A stretch of 64,000 nt of DNA from NCBI GenBank assembly GCA_963728445.1, contig CAVSJO010000008.1, positions 1-64,000 on the forward strand, written 5' to 3'. The notes under the pieces were generated by a model that saw nothing but the letters and a program-made list of their open reading frames with translations, did not search any database and was not told the origin of the DNA. The position numbers were made by a program, and so were the translations under genes. How positions within the stretch are numbered: the stretch's first letter is position 1; each line of letters starts with the position of its first letter. Of this stretch, positions 8,003-15,629 are shown piece by piece. The DNA comes from CAVSJO01 sp963728445 (GTDB lineage Bacteria; Gemmatimonadota; Gemmatimonadetes; Longimicrobiales; RSA9).

Positions 8003-9430
8003 TCAGCGCCGGCGGAAGTCCGCCACGCCGGCCACCACGCGAGTGCGGTGCTGCACCGCGTGCACCCCGGGTACGCGCGCTCCGGGCAGCGCTTCCGTCC
8101 ATGCCGCGTAGGCCACGCCGCCGTACGCGGAAACGCCGGTGTAGTCGCCCAGGAACTCGCCGGCGGAGGGGAACGGCGCCGCCGACCAGGCGTCGCGCCG
8201 GAACGTCGCGCCGCCGTCGTCGCTCCACGCGATCCGGTAGCTCAGCGTCCCGTCCTCCTCGGATCGGTACCAGCCGAACACGAGCAGGCCCGTCACCGGG
8301 TCGAGGGACATCCACGAGAAGAAGCGGTCGCGCCGGTCGGCCGGCCCGTTTCCGCTTACGGTGACCGGGGCCGTCCACGTTCGACCCCCGTCGGAGGACG
8401 TGGTCAGGAAGACGGCGGCGGCGCCCAGGCGCCGGTCGACCCACTCGACGTACAGCATTCCCGACCGTGGGTCGACCTCCAGCGACGGGTAGCCGTTCGC
8501 CCTCGCCACGCCGGGGATGCCGAAGACGATGTCCGGCGTGCGCGCCACCAGCACGTCCTCGCCGAACGTCCGACCTGCATCGTGGGAGCGGTCGATTCGG
8601 ATCCCCGTCGAGTCGCTCCACACGACGTACACGGTCCCGTCCGGGCCGACTGCCACGTCCGTGCCCTCGTCGGCCCCGACGCTGTCCTTCGGGCTGCCCG
8701 GCCGGTCGCTGATCTCCTGCGCCACCTCGAAGCTGCGCCCGCCGTCCGTGGAGCGGCTGAACAGGATCACCGACTCGTGGCGCCGGAACTCCGTCCAGGC
8801 GACGTACACGTTGCCCCGTCGGCCTGCCTGGTCCGTTCCGTCCGCCGCCATCATCGGCTTGTCCTCGAACGGAATGCCGGGCTGCTCCGGCTGGTGGATC
8901 ACCGCCGTCGGCTCCGGTCGCCAGCTCCGACCGCCGTCGTCGCTGCGGTTGACGAGGATCCCGTTCCGGTGGGCCGCCACGCCGAGGGTATCGTAGTTGT
9001 CGGGTCGGTCGAAGGCGATGTAGAGGGCGTAGCCGCGCCCGTCGGCGTCGAAGAGGACCGCCGGATCCCCCGCGAGCTGCCACGAGTCGGTGCCGGGCAG
9101 CGCCCGGGCGGTCCACGTCGCGCCGCCGTCGAGCGTCGTCGCCACGCTGGCCGGCACCTGGTACGCCGCCATTCCGTTGGCGGGGTCGAGCGGGTTGGTG
9201 GCCGCGGACGTCTCGTTGTGATACCCCGCGTCCGTGACCGGCCGGCTGGAGACACGCGGCCTCTCGGCGAGGGCCGGGCCCGCGGCCCGCCGTGGCGCGG
9301 CCGCCCCCGGTGCTGGCGATCCGGCGCAGCCGCCGGCGACGAGTGCCGCCAGGAGTGCGGCGGGAAGCGCGGCGAGGAGGGGGCCGAGGTGCGCCGGCGG
9401 CGCAGTCGTGCTGCGCAGGTTTCGGTGCAT
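8003..9430 (-). CDS. BNR/sialidase-fold lipoprotein
   Basis: 475 residues from ATG 9430. A second ATG five codons earlier (9445) is possible, but the GGAAAAG preceding 9430 is the better ribosome site. A lipoprotein signal is visible (LLAALVAGGCAG), so the protein should be tethered in the envelope. The rest is a beta-propeller with repeated Asp-box/BNR motifs: SDDGGRSWR, STDGGRSFE, SHDAGRTFG, SSDGGRTWT, SDDGGATF. These repeats occur in sialidases and many non-enzymatic propellers. The catalytic Arg triad and Tyr/Glu pair of true sialidases cannot be confirmed here, so a sialidase call would be an over-reach. It is divergent from rsmD. Confidence 0.82.
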   Translation of the reverse strand: MHRNLRSTTAPPAHLGPLLAALPAALLAALVAGGCAGSPAPGAAAPRRAAGPALAERPRVSSRPVTDAGYHNETSAATNPLDPANGMAAYQVPASVATTLDGGATWTARALPGTDSWQLAGDPAVLFDADGRGYALYIAFDRPDNYDTLGVAAHRNGILVNRSDDGGRSWRPEPTAVIHQPEQPGIPFEDKPMMAADGTDQAGRRGNVYVAWTEFRRHESVILFSRSTDGGRSFEVAQEISDRPGSPKDSVGADEGTDVAVGPDGTVYVVWSDSTGIRIDRSHDAGRTFGEDVLVARTPDIVFGIPGVARANGYPSLEVDPRSGMLYVEWVDRRLGAAAVFLTTSSDGGRTWTAPVTVSGNGPADRRDRFFSWMSLDPVTGLLVFGWYRSEEDGTLSYRIAWSDDGGATFRRDAWSAAPFPSAGEFLGDYTGVSAYGGVAYAAWTEALPGARVPGVHAVQHRTRVVAGVADFRRR

Positions 9431-9541
9431 GGGAAGCTTTTCCATGGTGGTGGAATCGGTCGCCGCGGGGCTCCGAACGCAAGCGCCGCACCTCGCGCGG
9501 GGTCGGATCGCCCGTTGCGCGGCGTGCGGCGCGGTCCGATC

Positions 9542-10177
9542 ATGCCCGTGATCAGGCGTCGCTTCAGCGGGAGGACGGGTCGCGTGCGGATCGTCGGGGG
9601 GAAGTGGGCAGGCCGGGACCTCCATTCTCCCGGCGACCGGCGAGTGCGGCCCACGGCGGAGGAGGTGCGCGGCCCCCTGCTGGACTGGCTGGAGCCGCGG
9701 CTCCGTGGCGCCACCGTCCTCGACCTGTTCGCCGGGACGGGGGCCCTCGGCCTCGAGGCGCTCTCCCGCGGCGCCCGCAGCGTGGACTTCGTCGAGACGC
9801 TGCCCGGAAGCCTGCACGCCCTCAAGGCGAACGTCGCCGCGCTGCACGTGCGTGATCGGACACGCATCTTCAGGCGGGACGCCCTGCCCTTCGCGGCCGC
9901 CCTCGACGCAGGCGCCTATGACCTCGCCTTCGCGGACCCGCCCTACCGCTCACGCATGCTGGACCGCCTCATCGAGTCCTGGCAGGCGACGCCGTTCGCC
10001 GGGCTCCTCGTCGTGGAGCACGCCGCCGACCACGTCCTGCCCCGCGGCTTGCACCGGTTCGAGCACGGCGACACGGTCGTGACCGTCCATTCGGTGGCGG
10101 CCACGAAGAAGGCGCGCCCCGGCGGGAACCGGAGCGCGCCTCGACGCGGCGGAAAGGCCGCCGGTGATCAGGACTGA
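9542..10177 (+). CDS. rsmD: 16S rRNA (guanine(966)-N(2))-methyltransferase RsmD
   Basis: 211 residues from ATG 9542; the longer open frame upstream is antisense to the BNR gene. The N-terminus reads VRIVGGKWAGRDL followed by VRPTAEEVRGPLLDWL, which matches RsmD (RIIGG..RGR.L ... RPT.drvRE.LFN.L). Motif I for S-adenosylmethionine is VLDLFAGTGALGLEALSRGA, and the catalytic motif IV is FADPPY, the N6/N2 amino-methyltransferase signature. RsmD methylates G966 of 16S rRNA on the small subunit. The last about 30 residues (KKARPGGNRSAPRRGGKAAGDQD) are a basic, low-complexity tail. The 3' end overlaps the convergent pstS gene by 10 bases. Confidence 0.92.
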   Translation: MPVIRRRFSGRTGRVRIVGGKWAGRDLHSPGDRRVRPTAEEVRGPLLDWLEPRLRGATVLDLFAGTGALGLEALSRGARSVDFVETLPGSLHALKANVAALHVRDRTRIFRRDALPFAAALDAGAYDLAFADPPYRSRMLDRLIESWQATPFAGLLVVEHAADHVLPRGLHRFEHGDTVVTVHSVAATKKARPGGNRSAPRRGGKAAGDQD

Positions 10178-11250
10178 GCGCCGTACGTCACGCCGTCCAG
10201 CCGCGCGTTGATCATCGTCTGGAGCTGCTGCGGGAGCGGCGCGTACTGCAGGTCCTTCGCGTACTGCTGACCGTCGTTGATCCCCCACCGCACGAAGTCG
10301 ATCAGCCCGTGACCCTCGGGCGTATCCGGCTGGCTCTTGCAGACGAGCATCCACGTGAACGACGAGATGGGGTAGGCGTCCGCGCCCGGCGCGTTCACGA
10401 CCGAGATCCGGAAGTCCGTGTCCTGCGGCAGCGTGCCCGCGACGCCCGCGGCCGCCGCCGTCGCGCCTTCGAGAGACGGCGCCACGAAGCTGCCCGCCTG
10501 GTTCTTCAGCACGGCGAACGGAAGGTCGTTCTGCGTCGCGTACGCCAGCTCGACGTAGCCGATGGCGCCGGGGACCTGCTTCACCTGACCGGCCACGCCC
10601 TCGTTCCCCTTGCCGCCGAGGCCGACCGGCCAGCCCACGTCCTTGCCCTTGCCCGGACCCGATTTCCACGCGGCGCTCACCGCGGTCAGGTAGTCCGTGA
10701 AGATGAACGTCGTGCCGCTCCCGTCCGAACGGTGCACCACGAGGATGTCGTCCGACGGCAGGCTCACACCGGGGTTCAGCTGCGCGATCTGGGCGTCGTT
10801 CCACTTCGTGATCCGGCCCATATAGATCCCGGCGAGCACGTCTCCCGTGAGCTTCAGCGGCTGCTGCAGCGAAGGCAGATTGTAGATCACCGCCACCGCA
10901 CCGAGCACCGTCGGGAGCTGGAGCACGGCCTGGCACTTGGCCTTCGCGAGCTCTTCATCGCTCATCGGCGCGTCCGTCCCGCCGAAGTCGACGATACCGT
11001 CCGAGAACTGCCGGATCCCGGCGCCGGAGCCCACCGACTGGTAGTTGACCTTCGTGCCCTTCTGCTGCGCGTACTCGTACGCCCACTTCGAATAGATCGG
11101 GTAGGCGAACGACGAGCCGGCCCCCGTCACGCCCGCGTTGGACGTCGCCTGCTGCGTCCCCGACGCCTCGCCTCCGGCCTGCTGCTGCGCGCCCTCTCCG
11201 CCGCACGCCGCCAGGGCGACCACCGACACCAGCGCGATCCAGCGCTTCAT
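10168..11250 (-). CDS. pstS: Phosphate ABC transporter substrate-binding lipoprotein PstS
   Basis: 360 residues from ATG 11250, preceded by GAGGAGG at ideal spacing. A lipoprotein signal is visible (ALVSVVALAACGG). The mature domain shows classical PstS phosphate-binding segments: TGAGSSFAYPIYSKW, VGSGAGIRQF, FGGTDAPMSDEEL, VVHRSDGSGTTFIFTDYL and PGAIGYVELAYA. PstS captures inorganic phosphate in the periplasm and delivers it to PstC-PstA. It is the last gene of a minus-strand pstC-pstA-pstB-pstS cluster, with a 166-base gap after pstB. That gap holds a Pho-box-like element, so it may also be transcribed separately, which is plausible because binding proteins are needed in excess. Confidence 0.95.
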   Translation of the reverse strand: MKRWIALVSVVALAACGGEGAQQQAGGEASGTQQATSNAGVTGAGSSFAYPIYSKWAYEYAQQKGTKVNYQSVGSGAGIRQFSDGIVDFGGTDAPMSDEELAKAKCQAVLQLPTVLGAVAVIYNLPSLQQPLKLTGDVLAGIYMGRITKWNDAQIAQLNPGVSLPSDDILVVHRSDGSGTTFIFTDYLTAVSAAWKSGPGKGKDVGWPVGLGGKGNEGVAGQVKQVPGAIGYVELAYATQNDLPFAVLKNQAGSFVAPSLEGATAAAAGVAGTLPQDTDFRISVVNAPGADAYPISSFTWMLVCKSQPDTPEGHGLIDFVRWGINDGQQYAKDLQYAPLPQQLQTMINARLDGVTYGAQS

Positions 11251-11356
11251 CTCTCGAGCCTCCTCACTGAAGAACGGATCGGCCACGCGCACCACGGCAA
11301 TCAACTATCCGATTCGTGACCGTACCGAAGTCTCGCCCCTCTGCGTCACGGCGAGC

Positions 11357-11374
11357 GTCCCGTTCGTGTAACGG
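11357..11374 (-). promoter_or_regulatory. Pho-box-like element upstream of pstS
   Basis: On the minus strand it reads CCGTTAC-ACGA-ACGGGAC, in a 7-4-7 layout like two PhoB half-sites. It shares the 12-mer GTTACACGAACG with the element upstream of pstC at 14282. It lies about 107 bases before the pstS start. PhoB binding is inferred from context only. Confidence 0.4.
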
Positions 11375-11416
11375 CCTCGTCACGCGCTCACCCGGACGTG
11401 CTCACCCCGAACGCGC

Positions 11417-12232
11417 TCAGCCGAAGCGGCCCGTGATGTAGGCCTCCGTGCGGTCGTCGACGGGGCGGGTGAACATCGCGTCCGTCGGCGAGAACTCGAT
11501 GAGCTCGCCGGACAGGAAGAACGCCGTCCGCTGCGAGACACGCGCCGCCTGCTGCATGCTGTGCGTGACGATCACGATCGTCATCTCGGCGCTGAGCCGG
11601 TAGATCAGCTCCTCGACGCGCTCGGTGCTGATCGGGTCAAGTGACGCCGTGGGCTCGTCCAGCAGCAGGACGGGCGGCTTCATGGCCAGTGCCCGGGCGA
11701 TGCACAGCCGCTGCTGCTGCCCGCCCGAAAGGGCCGTGGCGCTCTCGTCCAGCCGGTCCTTGACCTCGTCCCACAGCGCGGCGTGGCGGAGCGCCTGCTC
11801 CACGATCTCCTCGCGGGTCGCATCGGTCCGTTTCAGGACCTTCAGGCCTGCGGCGACGTTGTCCGCGATGGACAGCGTCGGGAACGACGTGGGCCGCTGG
11901 AACACCATGCCGATGTGCCGCCGGACCCGAACGGGATCGACGTTCGGCGCGTAGATGTCCTGGCCGTCCAGCGTGATACGCCCCTCCGCACGCGCCCGCG
12001 GCACCGTCTCGTGCATTCGGTTCAGGCAGCGCAGGAACGTCGACTTCCCGCAGCCCGACGGGCCGATGATCGCCGTGACGCTCCTGTCGGGGAGCGGGAG
12101 CGTGATCCCCTTCACCGCGTGCACGGGTCCGAACCAGGCATCCAGGTCCCGCACCGTCATGCGCGCCCGCCCCTCGAGCTCGCCGATCGCCTCGAGGTCG
12201 TACCCGGCCGAATGCGTGCCGTCCCCTGCCAC
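11417..12232 (-). CDS. pstB: Phosphate ABC transporter ATP-binding protein PstB
   Basis: 271 residues from GTG 12232 (ATG 12160, before TVRDLDAWFG, is an alternative nearer to the usual N-terminus). Walker A GPSGCGKST (57-65), the PstB-specific LRCLNRMHE after it, Q-loop VFQRPTSFP, signature LSGGQQQR, Walker B VLLLDEPTASLD and the H-loop VTHSM are all present. It energises phosphate import through PstC-PstA at the inner membrane. It lies 55 bases after pstA and before pstS. No phoU, phoB or phoR is seen in the window, so the usual signalling partner is elsewhere or absent. Confidence 0.96.
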   Translation of the reverse strand: MAGDGTHSAGYDLEAIGELEGRARMTVRDLDAWFGPVHAVKGITLPLPDRSVTAIIGPSGCGKSTFLRCLNRMHETVPRARAEGRITLDGQDIYAPNVDPVRVRRHIGMVFQRPTSFPTLSIADNVAAGLKVLKRTDATREEIVEQALRHAALWDEVKDRLDESATALSGGQQQRLCIARALAMKPPVLLLDEPTASLDPISTERVEELIYRLSAEMTIVIVTHSMQQAARVSQRTAFFLSGELIEFSPTDAMFTRPVDDRTEAYITGRFG

Positions 12233-12287
12233 CCGGGACTCGCCGCCGACGGCGACCGCCGGCCGCGCCCGCCTCCCGCCGCCGCCA

Positions 12288-13187
12288 TCACTCCGCCCCC
12301 CGTTCGAAGCGGCTGCGCGTCGCGAAACGGGCCAGCATGGAGATGATCAGGATGACCGTGATCAGGACGAGGGCGCCGGCCCACGCCTGCTCGTGCCACT
12401 CGTCGTAGGCGCTGATGGCGTAGTTGAAGATCTGGAGAGGAAGCGCCGCGATGGGAGCATCCAGCCGGACGGACCAGAACTGGTTGCCGAACGCCGTGAA
12501 CAGCAGCGGCGCCGTCTCGCCCGCGATGCGCGCCATGGCGACCATGACGCCCGTGATGATCCCCCCGATGGCGGTGGGGATGACGACCCGGAGCGACGCA
12601 CGCCAGCGCGGGTAGCCGAGCGCCAGCGCCGCCTCCCTCAGCGAGTTCGGCACGACACGCACGATCTCCTCCGTCGTGCGCGTGACCGTCGGGATCATCA
12701 TGGCGGCGAGGGCGACGCCCCCGGCCATCGCGGAAAAATGGCCCAGCGGACGCACGAGCATCTCCCACGCGAAGATGCCCATCACGACGGACGGCAGTCC
12801 GTTCAGCACGTCGGCGAGGAATCGCACCGTCGTGGCCAGCGGACCCGTCTTCCGCTCCGCGAGATACACGCCGGCCCCGACGCCCACCGGCACGCCGATC
12901 GCCGTTGCGATGCCGATCAGGATGAGCGTCCCCACGATCGCGTTCGACATCCCGCCGCCGGGCTCGCCGACCGGACGCGGCAGGTGCGTGAAGAAGTCCA
13001 CGCTCAGCGCCTGCACGCCCTTCTGCAGCAGGTAGAAGAGGATGAAGGCGAGGGGCAGCACGGCCAGCGCCGCGGCACCGTACGTCAGGCCGATCATCAC
13101 GCGGCTCTGCGCCCGACGCCGCCGGGAAGTGCGCCGCGACGCCAGCGCGGCGCTGCGGACCGTCCCGCTCTCGCCCGACGCCGTCAT
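12288..13187 (-). CDS. pstA: Phosphate ABC transporter permease PstA
   Basis: 299 residues; its ATG overlaps the pstC stop as ATGA, indicating translational coupling. After an Arg/Ser-rich cytoplasmic N-terminus (about 1-35) there are six membrane segments. The coupling (EAA) loop is NSLREAALALGYPRWRASLRVVIPTAIGGI, followed by MARIAGETAPLLFTAFGN, a signature of PstA. The six-segment topology and the FFTHLPRPVGEPGGGMSNAIVGT periplasmic region agree with the family. It forms the inner-membrane channel with PstC. Confidence 0.95.
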   Translation of the reverse strand: MTASGESGTVRSAALASRRTSRRRRAQSRVMIGLTYGAAALAVLPLAFILFYLLQKGVQALSVDFFTHLPRPVGEPGGGMSNAIVGTLILIGIATAIGVPVGVGAGVYLAERKTGPLATTVRFLADVLNGLPSVVMGIFAWEMLVRPLGHFSAMAGGVALAAMMIPTVTRTTEEIVRVVPNSLREAALALGYPRWRASLRVVIPTAIGGIITGVMVAMARIAGETAPLLFTAFGNQFWSVRLDAPIAALPLQIFNYAISAYDEWHEQAWAGALVLITVILIISMLARFATRSRFERGAE

Positions 13188-14200
13188 CGCACGTCCTGCG
13201 ACGTCTTCCAGACCAGGTAGCGGGCGAACGCGTTCACGATCAGCGTGATGACGAGAAGCACGAAACCCACTGCCATGAGCGCCGAGAGGTGCAGGTCGCC
13301 GGACGCCTCGCTGAACTGGTTCGCGATCAGCGACGCCATCGTGTAACCCGGCGCGAACAGCGACGCCGAGATCTCGTTGCGGTTCCCGATCACCATCGTG
13401 ACCGCCATCGTCTCGCCGATGGCCCGACCCAGCCCGAGGATCACGCCGCCCAGGATGCCGCTCATCGCATGCGGCACGACCGCGCCCCGGATCATTTCCC
13501 AGCGCGTCGCCCCGAGCGCCAGCGCCGCTTCCCGCTGCGACCGCGGCACCGACAGCAGCACCTCCCGCGACACAGACGAGATGTACGGGAGGATCATGAT
13601 CGCCAGGATCAGCCCCGCCGCCAGCATGCTCGGGCCGTAGGCCGGGCCCTGGAAGAACGGCGTCGCCCCCAGGTGCAGCGTGTCCCGCAGGAACGGCATC
13701 ACGAACGAGCGCAGGAACGGGATCAGAACGAAGATTCCCCACAGCCCGTACACCACGCTCGGAATCGCCGCCAGCAGATCCACCACGAAGCCGATCGGCT
13801 GCCGCAGCCACCCCGGCGCGAATTCGGAGAGGAAGATCGCCGTCCCCACTGCCAGCGGCGTGGCGATGAGCAGCGCCAGAAAGGAGGAGACCAGTGTCCC
13901 GTAGATCGCCGCCGCCGCGCCGAACTGCCCTGCGCCCGGGTCCCATTCGCTGGACGCCAGGAAGCTGAAGCCGAACCGCCGCAGCGCCGGCCACGCCGCG
14001 ATCGCCACCACGACGAACACCAGGACCAGCAGGATCGGCACGCACGCCGCGAACGCCGTGATCAGCGCGTCGTAGATCCGGTCCCCCACACGCCGTCCCG
14101 CCGTCGCCGCGACCGCGATGTCGTCCTCGCCGCCCGGCTCCGGAGAGGGCACGCCCTCCGCCGCCTCGATGATCGTGGCTTCGTCCCGCATCCTCTGCAT
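13184..14200 (-). CDS. pstC: Phosphate ABC transporter permease PstC
   Basis: 338 residues from ATG 14200, which has GAGG six bases upstream. The ATG at 14191 is too close to its own AGAGG, and the more distal frame runs through the Pho-box region. The coupling loop SQREAALALGATRWEMIRGAVVPHAMSGI and LGLGRAIGETMAVTMVIGN are PstC signatures; FGFSFLASSEWDPGAGQFGAAAAIYGT is the conserved region after the first membrane helix. It is first in the pstCABS cluster and divergent from a small envelope-protein gene. A Pho-box-like element lies about 80-100 bases upstream. Confidence 0.95.
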   Translation of the reverse strand: MQRMRDEATIIEAAEGVPSPEPGGEDDIAVAATAGRRVGDRIYDALITAFAACVPILLVLVFVVVAIAAWPALRRFGFSFLASSEWDPGAGQFGAAAAIYGTLVSSFLALLIATPLAVGTAIFLSEFAPGWLRQPIGFVVDLLAAIPSVVYGLWGIFVLIPFLRSFVMPFLRDTLHLGATPFFQGPAYGPSMLAAGLILAIMILPYISSVSREVLLSVPRSQREAALALGATRWEMIRGAVVPHAMSGILGGVILGLGRAIGETMAVTMVIGNRNEISASLFAPGYTMASLIANQFSEASGDLHLSALMAVGFVLLVITLIVNAFARYLVWKTSQDVR

Positions 14201-14281
14201 CCGCCTCGGGAGTAGAATGCCCGCCCCGGAAGCGGGGGCGCGGGCTCCCACGTTGAATCTCCCGCCCGATGTCGCCGCACG

Positions 14282-14299
14282 ATCACGTTCGTGTAACAG
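14282..14299 (-). promoter_or_regulatory. Pho-box-like element upstream of pstC
   Basis: On the minus strand it reads CTGTTAC-ACGA-ACGTGAT, two 7-base half-sites with a 4-base spacer, resembling the CTGTCAT-N4-CTGTCAT Pho box. It shares the 12-mer GTTACACGAACG with the site before pstS. It lies between the divergent pstC and the gene starting at 14345. Confidence 0.5.
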
Positions 14300-14344
14300 A
14301 ACGGTATCGCTGGACCACGGCCGCGCTCCGGTTATCATGAAGGC

Positions 14345-14860
14345 ATGCAACGTTCACGCATGCGCGCCGGCATCGCCGTTACACTGTCTCTGCTTCTCGC
14401 CGCCGTCACGGCCGGAGCGGCAGCGGGCCAGGAGCGGTCCCTGCCCGAGGCGCTTCGGCCGGGAGGGCTCGTTCGGGTGGAGACGGCGGCGGGCGGCAGC
14501 GTGCGCGGCCGCCTCGACCGGGTGGAGCCGGAGGCGCTCGTGCTGGTGCCCACGCAGGACGGGTCGTCGGGACAGATCCGCGTGCCGGTGGCGGAGATCG
14601 CCGCCGTGTGGGTGCGGGAGCGCTCCACGGGGCGCGGGGCGCGGATCGGCCTCATCGGGGGCGCTCTGGGCGGCGCAGCGCTCGGCGTGCTGGGGGGGCT
14701 GGTCGTCGCCGGCGTGTGCGAGTACGACTGTCCGGACAACACGGCGACGTTCGTCGTGGGGACGACGGCGCTGGGCGCGCTCGGCGGCGCCGGATCGGGC
14801 GCCCTGCTGGGAGCGGTCGTCGGCGCCGCGATCCCGCGCTGGGTGAGGCGGTGGCCATGA
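14345..14860 (+). CDS. Small exported membrane-associated protein with glycine-zipper segments
   Basis: 171 residues, not recognised as a named family. The N-terminus is a signal peptide (about 1-28, IAVTLSLLLAAVTAGAAAGQ). A short beta-rich region follows (LVRVETAAGGSVRGRLDRVE; EALVLVPT; IRVPVAEIAAVWV), similar in feel to small Sm-like or ribosome-maturation-type beta folds in exported proteins. Two Gly/Ala-rich hydrophobic segments at about 99-123 and 140-165 (GGALGGAALGVLGGLVVAG; GALGGAGSGALLGAVVGAAI) could be glycine zippers or membrane hairpins. Two cysteines (CEYDC) lie between them. The stop overlaps the next gene's start (ATGA), so the two are coupled and may act together in the envelope. 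Confidence 0.65.
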   Translation: MQRSRMRAGIAVTLSLLLAAVTAGAAAGQERSLPEALRPGGLVRVETAAGGSVRGRLDRVEPEALVLVPTQDGSSGQIRVPVAEIAAVWVRERSTGRGARIGLIGGALGGAALGVLGGLVVAGVCEYDCPDNTATFVVGTTALGALGGAGSGALLGAVVGAAIPRWVRRWP

Positions 14861-15492
14861 AGCGCGCGACCCTGGTCCGCAGGGCGGCCTTCGGCCTAAT
14901 ACGCGGCCGGGTCCTCGGCCTGGTACTCGGCCTCGGCCTCGCCCTCGCGGCGCCGTCCGCGGCGGCCGGGCAGACGCCCGGGTCCGACGGCCACATCGGT
15001 GCGACGGCGGTGCTCGGCGGCGTGGGGATCCCGGCCGACGGCGCGGGCGTCGGCGGCGGCGTCTCGGCCCGACTGGAGGCACTCTTCGGACGCCTCGCGG
15101 TCGGGCCCGAGGTCGCCATCCACGGGACAGGACGGCCGCGGTCGGAGTTCCTCCCGCCGTGCCCGCCGCCGGGGTGCGAGCCGATCCGCGCCCGCTCGCG
15201 CACGGTGTGGCACGTCGGCGGCGTTGCGCTGCTGGACCTGTCCGCCGGCGGGCCCCTCACGCCCTACGTCGTCGGCGGCCTGGGGCTGTATTCCTGGCGT
15301 ACTTCGTGGGACACCTATCCTACCGGATCCGTCGAGTTCCTGGGCTATTCGGCGGGCGCGGGCGCGCGGCTCGGTCCGGGCCGCTGGTCTGCCGTCCTCG
15401 AAGGCCGACGCCACGACAACCTGAGCCGCAGCGGTTCGTCGGAGGAGCTCGGGTTCTGGACCGTCCAGATCGGCGTCCGGCTGACGTGGTAA
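14857..15492 (+). CDS. Predicted outer-membrane beta-barrel protein
   Basis: 211 residues from ATG 14857, coupled to the gene before it by a 4-base overlap, with GAGG upstream. Signal peptide about 1-38 (LGLVLGLGLALAAPSAAAGQ). The mature part shows alternating hydrophobic/polar strands: GATAVLGGVGIPADG, GGGVSARLEALFGRLAVGPEVAIHG, VGGVALLDLSAGGPLTPYVVGGLGLYSW, GYSAGAGARL and SAVLEGRRHDNL. It ends in FWTVQIGVRLTW, with the terminal aromatic residue typical of outer-membrane barrels assembled by BAM. A short Cys-containing loop (PPCPPPGCEP) is present. It resembles opacity/porin-type barrels of unknown function. Confidence 0.65.
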   Translation: MKRATLVRRAAFGLIRGRVLGLVLGLGLALAAPSAAAGQTPGSDGHIGATAVLGGVGIPADGAGVGGGVSARLEALFGRLAVGPEVAIHGTGRPRSEFLPPCPPPGCEPIRARSRTVWHVGGVALLDLSAGGPLTPYVVGGLGLYSWRTSWDTYPTGSVEFLGYSAGAGARLGPGRWSAVLEGRRHDNLSRSGSSEELGFWTVQIGVRLTW

Positions 15493-15629
15493 CGCAGGCG
15501 TGGCCGGCGGCTGGACACCCAGCTGCCGCCGCGGCTGGACGCCCGGCCGCCGCCTGCGCATCTTGCCTGCCCGCCGACGCGTGCTCTGCCGCGCGCGCTT
15601 CCGTGGACCCGGAAACTGGAAGGCCCGCC

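Noticed and set aside
8003..9430. Calling the BNR lipoprotein a sialidase
   Set aside because: BNR/Asp-box repeats alone do not prove it, and the catalytic Arg/Tyr/Glu set could not be placed. The label is limited to beta-propeller.
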